NCBI GenBank assembly: GCA_013397455.1
Contig: VYZB01000144.1
Location: 504,772-568,771, forward strand
Direction: 5' to 3'
Length of the DNA stretch: 64,000 bases
Source: Crotophaga sulcirostris
Lineage: Eukaryota > Chordata > Aves > Cuculiformes > Crotophagidae
Shown: positions 14,501 to 26,700 of the stretch, piece after piece
Numbering within the stretch: the first letter of the stretch is position 1
How the letters are laid out: each line of letters starts with the position of its first letter
Position numbers and translations under genes: made by a program
The notes under the pieces: model-generated
What the model saw: only the letters and a program-made list of their open reading frames with translations
Database searches by the model: none
Told to the model about the DNA's origin: nothing

Positions 14501-17500
14501 GCACACAGAGTCTCACACTAAATTGTTTCAAAATTTGATATTTTGGTTTAATTTGGAATGAAAGCCAGCTTTGCAAGGTGGAATTTCCTATAAAATAGGC
14601 ACTTTGTGTCTAAATTCTGTTTAAGGCCTGATCCAGCATTGCTAGTGCTGAGTGTCTCAGCTGATTTCTGTGTATTTCTTAAATAGCTTCCAGGAAGTTT
14701 TATGTAACTTTCTACATGGAAACGCCAGAGGCACTGGCAATTCTGAAGAATGTCATACAGTCTGAGAGGTGCCTAAAACAGGTTTCTAGGACAGAAATTT
14801 AGCTTTAATTGCTTCCCTTTTTATGTAGTTAAGTTGCTCTTGCATTAGCCAGCTGCGCTTGCAAGATCATAATTTCTCTCCTTTTTCCTATTTCCCTCTA
14901 ATATCAGTAGCCTTTTTCAATTACTGCCTCATTTGTTACCAGCTAAGCTGCACCTTTGTCTTTGTATGCTTTTCTCTGTCAGTAGTTCTCTTCCACTGTT
15001 CTCTTAAAGACCTGCAGCTTTTTCTCTTTCTTCTGTGGTTACGGATTGTCCAGATCTGAATATGGAAAAGTTTATGGTTATATGAACATAGCTCCTTTCT
15101 TTTCTCCTGCTCTAAACAACAGGTTTTCAACCTCTAATTTGCAGCCTTATGTCATCCCAAGCCTTTTGTATCATAGGTGCCTTCAGGATTTGATTCAGCA
15201 TTAAGAATTGGCTTTCCCCAGTTGTATCATCATACATTTCTTTGCTGTATTTCTTTTCAGGGTGTCATCTTCCTGCTCATGTTTGACCTCTTCTCCTTTA
15301 TAGTGCCCGCACTCCTTCCAGTTGGATGTCATCTAAGGGTGTCATTAATGTGTTGCTAATGTCCTCTTCCAATTAGTGATAGAAATATTACCAAAACTAG
15401 CTTCAGCGATGTTTTTCTTTCTTTCGTTTTGGTTTTGTTTTGTTTTTTTAAATAGTAACCTATTCCTCAGTACTTCTCCAGAAGCCCTGCGATAAATCAA
15501 AAATCTTCATCTTTACAGTTTTTCCTTCAGTTGAGCAAATTCACCACTTTGTGGTCCCAAACCAGAGGTGGAAAGGTGAGGGCAGTATCAAATCCTTCAT
15601 GTTAGTGCAAGTCCTGCCTTGTTTTCATAAGGAATATAGAACCAAATTCCATATCCAGTTATATCTGTGAAACTACTTTAAAGGGAGTGGAGTCGTGTAT
15701 GAGCAACAAAGCTACTGGAGTGACTGGAAGAAAACTCAAGCATGTATCCTATGTCTGCTTAAAACACTCTTTGGAGGCAGTTCCTCACAAGCTGGGGGCT
15801 TTTTTAGTGATAGTATTAGTTCCTTTCAAGAACCCCTTCTTCCCACTTTTCTCTCTCATGATTTTCACTGTGAGCAGAGGAGAGCACGTGGCATGGCTGG
15901 CTGTGAGCTGCTGAGTGACCAGTGTGCATCTGCTGACCCACCTGCTGCCACCCCACTGGCAGTCCTTCACTGCTTGAAGTAGATCAAAGCTTTTGCTGCA
16001 GTGGAACCGTGACTTCATGCTTCCAGTTAGGCTGTTACCCCGTGAAAATTCTGGGAACTTGAAACACTGGGCATTCCCGTATCTCTTTGAAATTTTGAAA
16101 CTGGTCAAGGAACTTATAGACACATATATGCATATAGATAGGTATGTAAGCATGTGTTTGTAAGGAAAAGGACTGAAGGATAAGACAAAAGTACATATAC
16201 TTCATGAAGCACAGTTTCAGTTCAGTAGCTTTGAGAAGTAAACGATCTGCTTATGCAGAAATGGGCACTTTTCTTTGTAAAGCTGCACAGAAGTAGCAAA
16301 TGGGTAGCTCTGGCACTGCTTTTTCCCAGTGCTAAAGCAAGATATAGTGATTCACTTACTGCTAGCACTTTGAAGTCATTAATAAACTATTTGATTTACC
16401 TCACTTTTGAATACTTCATCAATTAGACTTGCTTTTGAGCTTTAAAGATTCTCCTGGTTTAAATCAGTGACAAAAATATTGATTTAAGTGTCTTAAATCT
16501 TACTATGTGTTTGCCTCTCTACTGAGTATTGACTGTCCATAAAAGAGTCATTTATTGTGGGCTGATTAGTGGTGATGGTGTTGGTTTTGGTTTGGGTTTC
16601 TTTTGTTGGCTTTTTTTGCATTTTTTTTTTGTTGTTGTTGTTAAATGTAGTTTCAAATGAAGCTCTGGGAACTTGCTGGATTTTATACCCACTGTATAGC
16701 ATAGTCACAGTGACATTCTTATAATGCCATAAGTATTGACTAATGACCAGTGATCAAGAGCTTAACTATTCACCTTGTGAGCATGACTAATGATGGTAAC
16801 AATTCCAGCAACCTGGCAGGACATTGCAACGCTGGTTTTTGTTTTCCCTTTTATCCCTGATTAAAGTCTTCACAGGGCTCAATCATAGTTGCAGCTGTTA
16901 CAGCTGTGCTCCTGTTGGACCAGTTTCCTCTTCTCAGACCATTCCCAATCCATCCTTTCCTCAAGCAAGCACGATTGTGGTGTCTCAGAAGGAAGCATGT
17001 GACTCATATTCCAGAGGCTTGTACCAATCCCCTGCAACAGAGCAATTGGAGCTCATACTCTTCCCTCTCTTAGATGCTATATGAATTCCTTTTTTTTTTT
17101 ATGAGTATTTGTTTTATTCATCTAGGGAGCTTGAATGGATTTTCAAATCACAACCTTGTAAATAATGTAATTAAGGTGATTACAAAAATTATATTTTTGC
17201 TTGTTGGTGTCAGAGATTCAATTATATAAATATATAATATTTTTCTCTTTAATAAGGTGAAATGTGTTATTATCATTAGCCTCTTTTCCCTAACCAAGAA
17301 CCATATTTTATACTGGATTGAGTGAAACAACTGACTTATAGTTATCAAACAAAATATGTCTACAAAACATTTAATTTACAAATAGGTTGGACAAATATGT
17401 ATTCTAAGGCAGATGTCATTTCAATATTGATGTAACTACAAAAATACAAATATATTTTAAGTATCTGTTTATTCTGTGCCCAAGGAGAACACACTTGATG

Positions 17501-17879
17501 CATTAATGTTTCCCATTAAAGACACTCCCATACTTCTTCAATTATTCTGCTGGTTTGAGGCATTTTTTCCTGTGATCACCAAAAAGCTATGTGTACTCTT
17601 GTTTGTATTGGCAAAGAAAATTATAATTTTTCATGCCTGTGAGATATTTTTATCTTTAGTAAAAATAGTCATTTAAAAAATCATGCTATTCTTAATATTT
17701 GCTTATTAGATTATGCCCCAGCAGTCTTTTAACATTTATCCCCTTGTACATTGCTTGCTTTCTAGCATTTAACTATATTCTATGCACATATGCATACTAT
17801 ATTAAAAGATATCTATTTATATATGTATATAGGTCTTGCTCACTTAGAATATCTTGGAAATAGACCATGTGAGTACTTC
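8524..17879. other. Non-coding region, no gene recognised
   Basis: More than 9 kb without a recognisable exon. A purine-only tract lies at about 11431-11468 and pyrimidine-rich stretches at about 10600-10690 and 15418-15450. A 65-codon hydrophobic open frame at 12219-12416 (+) has no recognisable relatives and no surrounding gene structure, so I do not call it. The region is probably intronic or upstream sequence of PCBP3. Confidence 0.5.
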
Positions 17880-18097
17880 CTCTCTTCCAGGGGTGTCAGA
17901 ATCATGGCTCCCACTGTTCTCCTGCTCCTGCAGCGTAACGCATGTCACCCGCTGCACACGTGCCCAGCGCTGGCAGGAGCACAGCGGGAGGAGCTCGGCG
18001 CTGCCAATGGGTACAAACAAGGTGCTGGGCCAGATAAAACAAGATGGAGGGCTGGATTTGGCCCATGGGCCATGAGTTTGACACCCCTGCTCTATTC
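17880..18097. mobile_element. Non-autonomous hAT DNA transposon (MITE-like)
   Basis: The element proper is 17888-18089 (202 bp). The left end begins CAGGGGTGTCAGAATCATGG. The reverse complement of the right end begins CAGGGGTGTCAAACTCATGG. These terminal inverted repeats match at 18 of the first 20 bases and start with the CAGGGGTG typical of Charlie-like hAT elements. The flanks are CTCTCTTC (17880-17887) and CTCTATTC (18090-18097), an 8-bp target duplication with one mismatch, as expected for hAT transposition. The interior is GC-rich compared with the surrounding AT-rich DNA and has no transposase frame, so it was mobilised by an enzyme encoded elsewhere. The subfamily was not determined. 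Confidence 0.85.
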
Positions 18098-21000
18098 TCT
18101 CAGAAATTTTAAAAAATGTAAAAAATGCCATCTGTGTAGGCTTGACTCTAGTTTGTTTGTTGCAAGTGAATTAATCTTTAAATCAACAAGAAAAGTTTGT
18201 ATGCCCCAGAATGTTTTTAGTTCGTTTCTGTGCTTTGTATTAAATTAAGGTGAAATAGCAATTAAAACTTTATTTCAAAATAAAAATATTTAATTAATGA
18301 AATGTCTAAGTCATGTACTTGACTTGAGGGGGAAGAGATAATTTAAGAAATTTAACACATATTGATAATGTTCAGATCATTAGAATCTAAGGTATTTCCA
18401 GGAACAGGTGTGAACTGAAAATCTTTTCGTACATGGTAGGCAATTCTTGTAAGCATCTCTGTGCTGAAGAGACCATTCTGCTACAGTTGGTGGTGGTCTG
18501 TTCAATTTTTTCCCCTGCCTTCACTGTGGCTTATATGTACATTTCATTATTGGGTTTATTATCATAGACCGTATGAAATGATTAATGAAAGCAAGCTGGA
18601 GTTTCTGTTGCTTAGTTGAAAATAAGCAGGTGAAGCAAAACTTTTATTTTAAACTTGAGCAACATAAAAACAAACAAAGATTTGGGAAACACAGTGCTTA
18701 ATTTTAGGATTTTGAAGCCACAGGATTAAGTGGCAGATAAAGCTGGTTTTGTGCTCAAAGCAATGATTGGCAATTTTTCTTTAATATAGAGCTGGTTTAC
18801 CATATGTGTATATTGTTTTCCCTGATCTTGCTAACTGCCAGGTCTCTGATAAAGCTTACATTTGATTACATTGCATGCCATTAGGAAAGGAAAGGAAAGA
18901 AAGCACCTTCTGGTCCATCCTGAACTCATTGTTGAATCCTCCGGGAGAATATTTTTTGCAGAATAATTGTCAGTGGGCTTCCACAACCTTCTTATTCGTG
19001 GAGGGGTTTATGTTTCATTAGTCTAATGTGGCAGCTTCCATCTTACTAGAACTTTTAGCTGTCCTGGCTTTTTCACATACGCAGAAGAGCTAGTTGGTTG
19101 GTGGATCTGTACAAAGTATTGACATGCATGCTATGGTACTTCTTTTGGTTCATGGCAAACTGTAAAGATGTTCTCTGCATTCCTACCAAGGTAATTTTTT
19201 CTGTAAAAAATACAGAAAGAAAAAAAAATGGAGAAGAAAAGAAAATTAAAAAATAATAATAGTTTAAAAAAAAAAAACCAACAACCTAGTAAGATGGAAA
19301 CTCTCTTTGGTAAAAGAATCATTTTTTTTCTGTATCCTGGAAATTGCTTCACACAGGATCCCAGCTATGTTTGGCATTTGCTGAAGACCGTTGTGCAGCT
19401 TTTCTAGATTTCCTTAGATGAGATTTCCAGGCATTTGGTAGCATTTATTACCTGTTTGACATGGGATGTTTTCTGAAGGAATAACTTTCTATATTTTGGC
19501 AAAATGTCTAGCCGTCTACTCACACACAGAATAATAGTTTGATACTAATTTGTATTAGGTAAGTAATTCATCATTGAATGTTGATATTAGAAATAGTTTT
19601 GTGAATAAAGAGGCAATAGTCTTTATTGTGCATCTGTGAGTTTTCTTCCTCTAATAAATTCACAATGCCACATTGCTTACTCAAAAAGGTTTTACAAAAA
19701 TGTTGTAAGCAGAATAGTGCAAAAATACATTGCTGTTCATTTCCTTTAATAAATCAGCAAGGCAACAACCAATGACTTTGGCCGAAACTTGTACTTTTGG
19801 ACCATCATGAGGAAAAGTGGCTGAATGAAAGAATGGGGCTCATATACATACAGTTCAGCAGCTGAACATCCATCAGTTGAGAACAGAAAAAAACATTCCC
19901 TAATCTTTTATGGTTCTCTTCAAAGATTATTTGACATCTAGTGATCTTCAGTAAATTCGACCTAACTCTGTTACTCGTATAGAGTAAGAATATGTCTAGT
20001 TTTAGGGAGAACTCAAAGACAGCTTCTTCTATAGATAGGATAAAAAAGCTAGTACTTCTTTACACACTTCATGAAATTACATTTAAAAGGAAGCACTCTT
20101 GGAGTCCTGCAAGTTTTTATATTTGCTATTGAATTTAAAAGTTTTTCTGCTATTTTCAATCTGCTGTTTCCTTATCAGTTTCACATCTTTGGTAAATCTA
20201 CCACTTCCAGATATCTGTAATAACTCCAGAGCTTAGCATGTCAGAGATACAGAGATTTTTACCATAATTAGCAAAAGTAGCACATGGCTTGCTAAGGTGT
20301 GTAACTCTTTTGTTGGTAGCTGTTAACTAGTGGAATAATATGCTGCTCTTTAATTAGCTTTGACTTTTAAGATAATATTTTACCACTTTTTTGGTAAAAC
20401 AGGTATTTTGTGTATCTGTATACTCGACAACTGCTTTTTCAGTGGCCCATATTCAATTTACTTGCATATTATATAATTGTTATTTAGATCTCTCTGATTA
20501 TGTGATTTATGATTTTCCTGAAACATTGTTCTCTCTCTATTGTTTAAATTTCATTCTTTAGCTATTCCTTTATCTTATTTTATCTTTTTAGTGAAAATGT
20601 GTTTTACCAGCTGACACACACACACTTGCTTTGTTCTGCTAACACAAAGAAATAATTTTCTCATTTCTGGATTTTTGGATCCATCCCAACTATCAACTTA
20701 AAAGGGGCCATGATATGATGATTTAATGTAGCCAGGTTCTGTGGATCTTGTTCACTTCATTAAAGAGTTAGAGATTAACATTAAATCTATTTTGAGATAT
20801 AAATGATAAGGATGTGAATAAAATGTATAATCTCATTCCTTTGTGTACAGTTCTCTCTAGTAATTTGCGAGAAGGAACTCGTAAAGTAGAAAGGTTAATA
20901 CTGCACCTGCTTCCTTATCTATTGTTTTTGAATCAGATTCTCCTGTTGTGAGGCTCCTGTATAAAACTGGAGTTCTTCAAAGCATCATTTCTCCTTTTCT

Positions 21001-23774
21001 AAATAGTTATTATTGGGAGATAAATCCTTTGGAGAGTTATCTTTTGTTATTACTGTTATGTTATTGTAGGTATCCTGTGAGCCTTTTGTTCTCAGTAACC
21101 TCACAATTATATGGTTTAGTAACAGTAGATGTCTTCATTCTTCAGTTGACACAGAAACTGAAAAAGTGTATGTTTAGCAAATATACAGACTACTTCTTTT
21201 GCTTCAGCTGAGACCATAAATAGCTGATATTCATTATCACTTTTCACCATTTCTAAAAAGAAGCTCCTTGAAACAAAGTAATACCATGTGCTGGTTTTGC
21301 TTTTGATTTCACTTTGGGTTGAGGGGTGGTGGTGGTGTAACTTCTGCCAGTGGTTTTGTTTTTTTATTCCTTTAACATCCAGAAATATTACTTTCAAGTC
21401 AAACGTTATAGAGAATAACTGCTTAGCGTATCAAAGAACTTGAAAGCAAAGTACTTATTTCTTCATTTGATAGCATGAACCACTCTGTGACAAACAGCTT
21501 ATTTTTAATTTTAAACCTTACATATATGGCTGAATGTTTCAATTTCTATTGACAATGTCATCAATTCTTGTACTATAGTAGTTTTATTGTGTTCCTTTTA
21601 GTCTCCTCCTCCTTTCCTATATTCCCTCCAGTTTAAATGAAAGATTAAAATCATGTCAGTAGCATAAATCTGTCCTGAAGAACTCTTCTCTACTGAAAGC
21701 ACAGATCCTTTCTTCTTGTCATGATCCCTGGCAGTGTGCTTCTTCCAGTTCCTGACAGGTCTCCATCCACCTGGAGACTTCTGATCAAGAGGACTTAGCT
21801 ACAGCCTTTTCGTGGCTTCCTCTGTTTCAGTTTTCTCATTTCTTCTTTGTTCACTCTTACTACCTTTTTTCTTTTTTTTTTCTGTAGTAAGACTTTTATT
21901 TTAATAGTTCTTGCTAAATAAACCAAACTCTGAACTATTTCTTCATAACATCGGTGTGTCCAACTTCCATTTCTTCATAACTCATGATAATTCTCTTTGT
22001 TCCTGTTCAGATTATTCTGCTATGTCTTAATCTCTTTGTTCAGCCCCTGTCTTTCCCTGCCCCAATCCCTATGGGCTTGATCATCTGCTTAACTACCCAT
22101 CCTTTGGGATGATTTTGTACATTATGCACATGACAGATTTACTGGGAGAGACGGCATGTTCTTATGTTTCCCTTACAGAAGTTATCTTTTTCTAAACCTA
22201 TAGATACATGGGAACTAGATGACTGAGTTTAACTGCCCTTTTCTAAAATAGGCATTGCTTATGGTGATTGTGATAATAATTTCCTGCATTCTTTCTCTGT
22301 CATTTTTTTTTCTTCAAGTGGAACAACTGGGATTTGTTCTTACGAATTTTATTGGTAGATTCTTCCTTGCGTCCTTCACAATTACATCTATCTGTTGATG
22401 GTGATGAAGCACTGTGATTAGGTTCAAGAGTTCCTTTCAAGGCTCAAGCACAAGGAATGCTGTGCCAGGTGCTCTGACCAGTTTTATTGTTCTTGACAGG
22501 CTCAGATTTAATAACCATATGATCGAGGTTTCACATACCATAGCAGCCTTCTTCCTTGAATGTTTACAGGCAGTTCTTACTTCGACATTGATTCTTCTCA
22601 CATTATTTTCTCTATCAGCCACCTGAAGCTTCATCTCACTCCGCACCTTTCTCATTCTCTCCTCTCTGCATCTCCTTCCTTTCTAGCAGACCTCTGTGAC
22701 TGTGCAGCTCTGTCCCATTTCACCCTGTGCACACTCTTTCTTCCTCCTCCCTCTCATTCCTCTGATCTTCCAGATCAGTAGGTTTCTTCGCAGATTCATA
22801 GATGTCAAATAGTTCATTGTGGCTTTAAACTCAGAGATCAGTTAACTGATGTCTACCTTGGTACTCTGGTGATTTTATTCATCTTTGGCATCCTTTCCTG
22901 CTGTGGAGTCAAAGGCTTTCTTCTCCTGTATGCCTGAAGTGGTCGCCTTAGAGATTTAAAACCTGTATATATATTGGGGTTTTTTTTCAGTACTGTGGAT
23001 ATTGTATGTATTCTCTGCAATGATCTACTTATTGTCTTGGGAGAGGATTAGTAGGCTTGAAGAGTAGGAAGAAGGGGGCTCGTGAGGTTGACTTTTCATG
23101 TCTCAGGCTTCAGACAACCATCTCAGACTGCCCCGTCAGCCACGTGGATTCCTCACCTGCATGTGTGTGGGTTGTGTTGCTGCCGTTTGGCTGTATAGTT
23201 CATCTTGCAGCTTTTATTAAATCAGTGAATTATTTGAGGAACTGTGTTGTTCTTTGTAGCAGTCTGATGAACACCTGGCTTAGCTGCTTGTTGCTTTTGT
23301 CACTTAACCTATCAACAGTTTTTGAAAAGCCATTAGAAAACTGATGGTTCTTTTCTAATGAATAGTCATCATATAGGACATGCAATTTTATGCTAATTTG
23401 GGATAGCTAATATTGAAAATTTATAGAAACACATATTTACAGATAAAATGCATTTGCGTGAAACTATATGTCCATTTTATTGGAGTTTTAAAAAGGCTTT
23501 TTTTTAAATGCATTTTGGTGCCTCATTCTACCTAAAGAGAAATTTTCGCTTTTTACATGATAAACAGCAGTGGAAAGGTCCTCAAAAGTTCACACTCAGC
23601 CTCACAGTAGGCAAAGATCTGCTGTTCACTAGGAACTACCTGATGCGATCTACTCTCCTTTGTTCCCTGGACATGATTTTTTTTGTTTGTTACGTGGAGC
23701 TGCAGAGCACTGGATGTTGGATTTTGTGCATTCTGGCTGTGGTGCCCACCAAAGCTGCTCTATCACTCTCTTTC
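18098..23774. other. Non-coding region, no gene recognised
   Basis: About 5.7 kb of strongly AT-rich sequence with many poly-T and poly-A runs. Open frames are short and low-complexity. No exon, RNA gene or clear mobile element was identified. Confidence 0.5.
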
Positions 23775-24795
23775 TTAGTTGAACAGAGGAGAGAAAATGT
23801 AATGAAAGGCTTGTGGTTTGTGATAAGGACAGGGAGAGATCACTCACCAAATACTGTCACAGGCAAAACAAACTCGACTTGGGGAAATTAGTTTAATTCA
23901 TTAACAGTCAAATCAGGGTAAACCCATGAGAAATAAAACCAAATCTTAGAACACTTTCCCTCCACGCCTCCCTTCTTCCTGGGCTCAACTTTACTCCCAA
24001 ATTCTCCACCCAAGCAGTGCAGGGGATGGGGAATCAGGGTTTTAGTCAGTTTATCACACATTGCTTCTTCCTCCTCAGAGGGAGGACTACCCACACTGTT
24101 CCTCTGCTCCAGCGTTGGGTACCCTCCCATGGGAGGCAGTTCTCCAGAGGCTTCTCCAATATGAGTCCTTCCCACAAGCTGCAGATCTTCATGAACTGCT
24201 CCAGCATGGATCCTTTCCATGGGGTATGGTCCTTCAGGAACATACTGCTCCAACGTGAGCTTCTCTCTCTTTACGGGGCCACAGGTCCTACCAGGAGCCT
24301 TGGCCAGCGCGTGCTTCCCACAGAGTCACAGGCTCCTTCGTGTGCATCTACCTGCTCTGGTGCGAGGTCCTCCATGGGCTGCAGACAGATATTTTATCTA
24401 CTGTTAATCTCCATGGGCTGCCGGGGGACAGCCTGCCTCACCATGGTCTTCACCACAGGCCACAGTTGTTCCAGTTCCTGGAGAACCTCCTCCCCCTCTT
24501 TCTTCACTGACTTTGGTATATGCAGAGTTGCTGCTCTCTGATATTCTTGCTCTTCTCTCCAGCTGCAATTGCTGGAGGGTTTGCCCTTCTTAACTATGTT
24601 ATCACAGAGGCACTACCACCATCATTGATGGGAACGGCCTTGGCCAGTGGTGGGTCCTTCTTGGAGCCAGCTGGCATTTGTTCCATTGGACATAGGGAAA
24701 GCTTCTGGCAGCTCCTCACAGAAGCCACCCCTGTAGCTCCCACCCACCCCACTCCCCCAGCTACCAAAATCTTGCATGCAAACCCAATACGCTGC
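23775..24795 (-). repeat. LTR/ERV-like dispersed repeat with internal tandem units
   Basis: A roughly 1-kb GC-richer block that I recognise as a type of dispersed repeat common in bird genomes and probably derived from an endogenous retrovirus; the exact family is not asserted. Between about 24100 and 24400 it carries about six degenerate copies of a unit near 48 bp, each containing a form of CTGCTCCAGCGTGGGTCC followed by a CCATGGG-like block. It also contains a conserved-looking stretch at about 24595-24790 ending at CAAACCCAAT. Open frames of 121, 146 and 174 codons occur here on both strands, but they reflect the repeat units rather than a gene. The strand and both limits are tentative. 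Confidence 0.55.
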
Positions 24796-26424
24796 TTCAG
24801 AGTCCCAAGGTCAGAAGGAGAAAGTTGTCCAGCCACCCTCCTGTCACTGCCAGCTTTCTGCTGAAGGCAAGGTGAAATGCATAAAGCCTCACTCTTAACA
24901 TTGACTGTAGCTGCCTGCGTGATATTCTGTTCACCTGTGGAGTCCCCAGACTTTCCTCTGACGTCACGAAAAGTGTGACACACTGATTTTTTCATAGTCT
25001 GAGACTCAGCTCTCCCAACCGCCAGGGTAGCCATGGAACCTCATCACACAGAGCTTAAGAAAGGAAAGCCTTATAGAGTTAGCCTTCTATTTGCTCACAC
25101 AGAGGGGCACGTGTAAGCCAAAAACATAGTAAATTGTCCAAAGTGCTGATTTTGCAAAGGAGAGGGAAATTATTTTACTGATTAAATATTCATGATGTGC
25201 TCATATATTATAGCAGTAGGTTTATAAATACATGGATGTATTGCAGGCTAGTAGAAGGCTTTGTAGAAGAAATCGTTTGCTTCCTTGTGCCATGCTCTCA
25301 GAGATAGAGACCAGCATGTGTTTATGATGATGCCTGCAAAAAAAATTTGCCTTAATTAGTTAAAAATAATAAAGTACAACAATGTATTTTATTTTAATCT
25401 GTCTTTAAAACTGAAATACTCAGATAATTACGGTCCTGTAGGTTTACTTTATAAAGCTGTGTTTTACTAGAATACATGGACTCAGGACAACTTGGGTATT
25501 GTAAATGACCTGGCATAGTAAATGCTCTTCTCTCTTCATGATATATGTATAGGTTTCATGTATTCTTCCCTATCATATGAGGTTGCCTTTTTTAATTCAT
25601 TCTCTTTGTATCTCACACAGCTGCCTAACTCCTTCCAGGCACACACTCTCAGCCCTCCCCCAGACATCTGTTCTGCTTCTCAGTACCAGGTGCCAGAGTT
25701 TGAGCTTGTTGGGAGGAGAGGCAAAGACAAAATCCTGAAAAAAGAATTAAATGGCAGAGATATTTTTAACAATATTTGAAATGGAATTTTAATTTTTACC
25801 TCTGTTTTTAAAAAGAACCCAAAAGGCATTAGCTAAAAATACAGATTTTTTTCAGTTTTTATCTGGCAGAGGTGAGGCTTGGATGGGAGTTGTCTGGGAA
25901 AAGGCTTTCCTCCAAAGTTTTTTCCCAATGTGAGCATGCTGCTGTAGCATCACAGTAGTAAAAGCCCATGGCAACTGTAAACCTGTATCCAGTCTGTCAA
26001 TGGAGCAGGTAGACAGGAGCTGCTCTGTGGTAGTGACTAATGAATTTGCTTTTAGGACAGAGGAGTTTAAGTTGCTCTTTTTCCCTCTTTCTTTTCACCT
26101 CTCCTCCTCAAGCATATCTACCTCTTATTCTTGCAGTCACCAGAGGCACGGAAGCTCTCTGTGGTCCTAAGTACTCCTGCAGAGACTTGAGTGAGAACTC
26201 CACATCTTCCAGTGTATTTACCAGCAGCAAACACATCAGGAGTGGTTTGGCCACTAGCTTGCTCAGGCTGAAGTGAGAAAAATCAGCCAGGAAAGGAGTG
26301 ACTTTCTGGAATGGTCTTCAGATAATACACAGAGGGCAAACTATGTAACAGGGGGGTATGACAGTCAGAGGATTTAAGGCAGATAAAGTGGAGCACTTTT
26401 TTTCCTACATTAATAATTAATATT
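24796..26424. other. Non-coding region, no gene recognised
   Basis: About 1.6 kb of mostly AT-rich sequence after the LTR-like repeat. No exon, RNA gene or recognisable transposon was seen. The open frames at 25522-25779 and 26040-26276 lack recognisable domains. Confidence 0.45.
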
Positions 26425-26700
26425 TAGGTCCCTTCCCAGGTTGGAAGGGATCTAAAGAGTCATCTGGACCAACCTTTCTTGGCAAAAGCACAGTCTATAT
26501 AACATGGCCCAACACCCTGTCCAGCTGAATCTTTAAAAGTGTCCAATGTTGAGGGATCCACCACTTCACTAGGGAGATTATTCCAATGGCTGATTGTTCT
26601 CACTGTGAAAAATGTTTCTTTTGCATCCAATCGTAATCTCCCCAGGAGTGACTTGTACCCATTACCTTCGTCTTTTCCTCACTCTGTGTAAGACCAGAAC
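26425..26700 (-). repeat. Old CR1 LINE 3' fragment, antisense
   Basis: Read on the - strand this is the 3' portion of a diverged CR1. On the + strand it starts with the reverse complement of the 3' untranslated block (GGTCCCTTCCCAGGTTGGAA, then AGTCATCTGGACCAACC). It then runs into the reverse of the ORF2 C-terminal region, around the CTCACTGTGAAAAATGTTTC block near 26604. Many differences from the younger copies in this window indicate an old insertion. The right limit is approximate. Confidence 0.75.

Noticed and set aside
15785..16153. 122-codon antisense open frame
   Set aside because: Low-complexity, serine-rich sequence with no recognisable similarity; overlapping sense frames of comparable length point to chance.
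24017..25034. Open frames of 174 and 146 codons on opposite strands
   Set aside because: They lie largely in the LTR-like dispersed repeat (its right edge is about 24795) and arise at least partly from its internal tandem units. Both strands are open over the same bases and no known protein is recognised.
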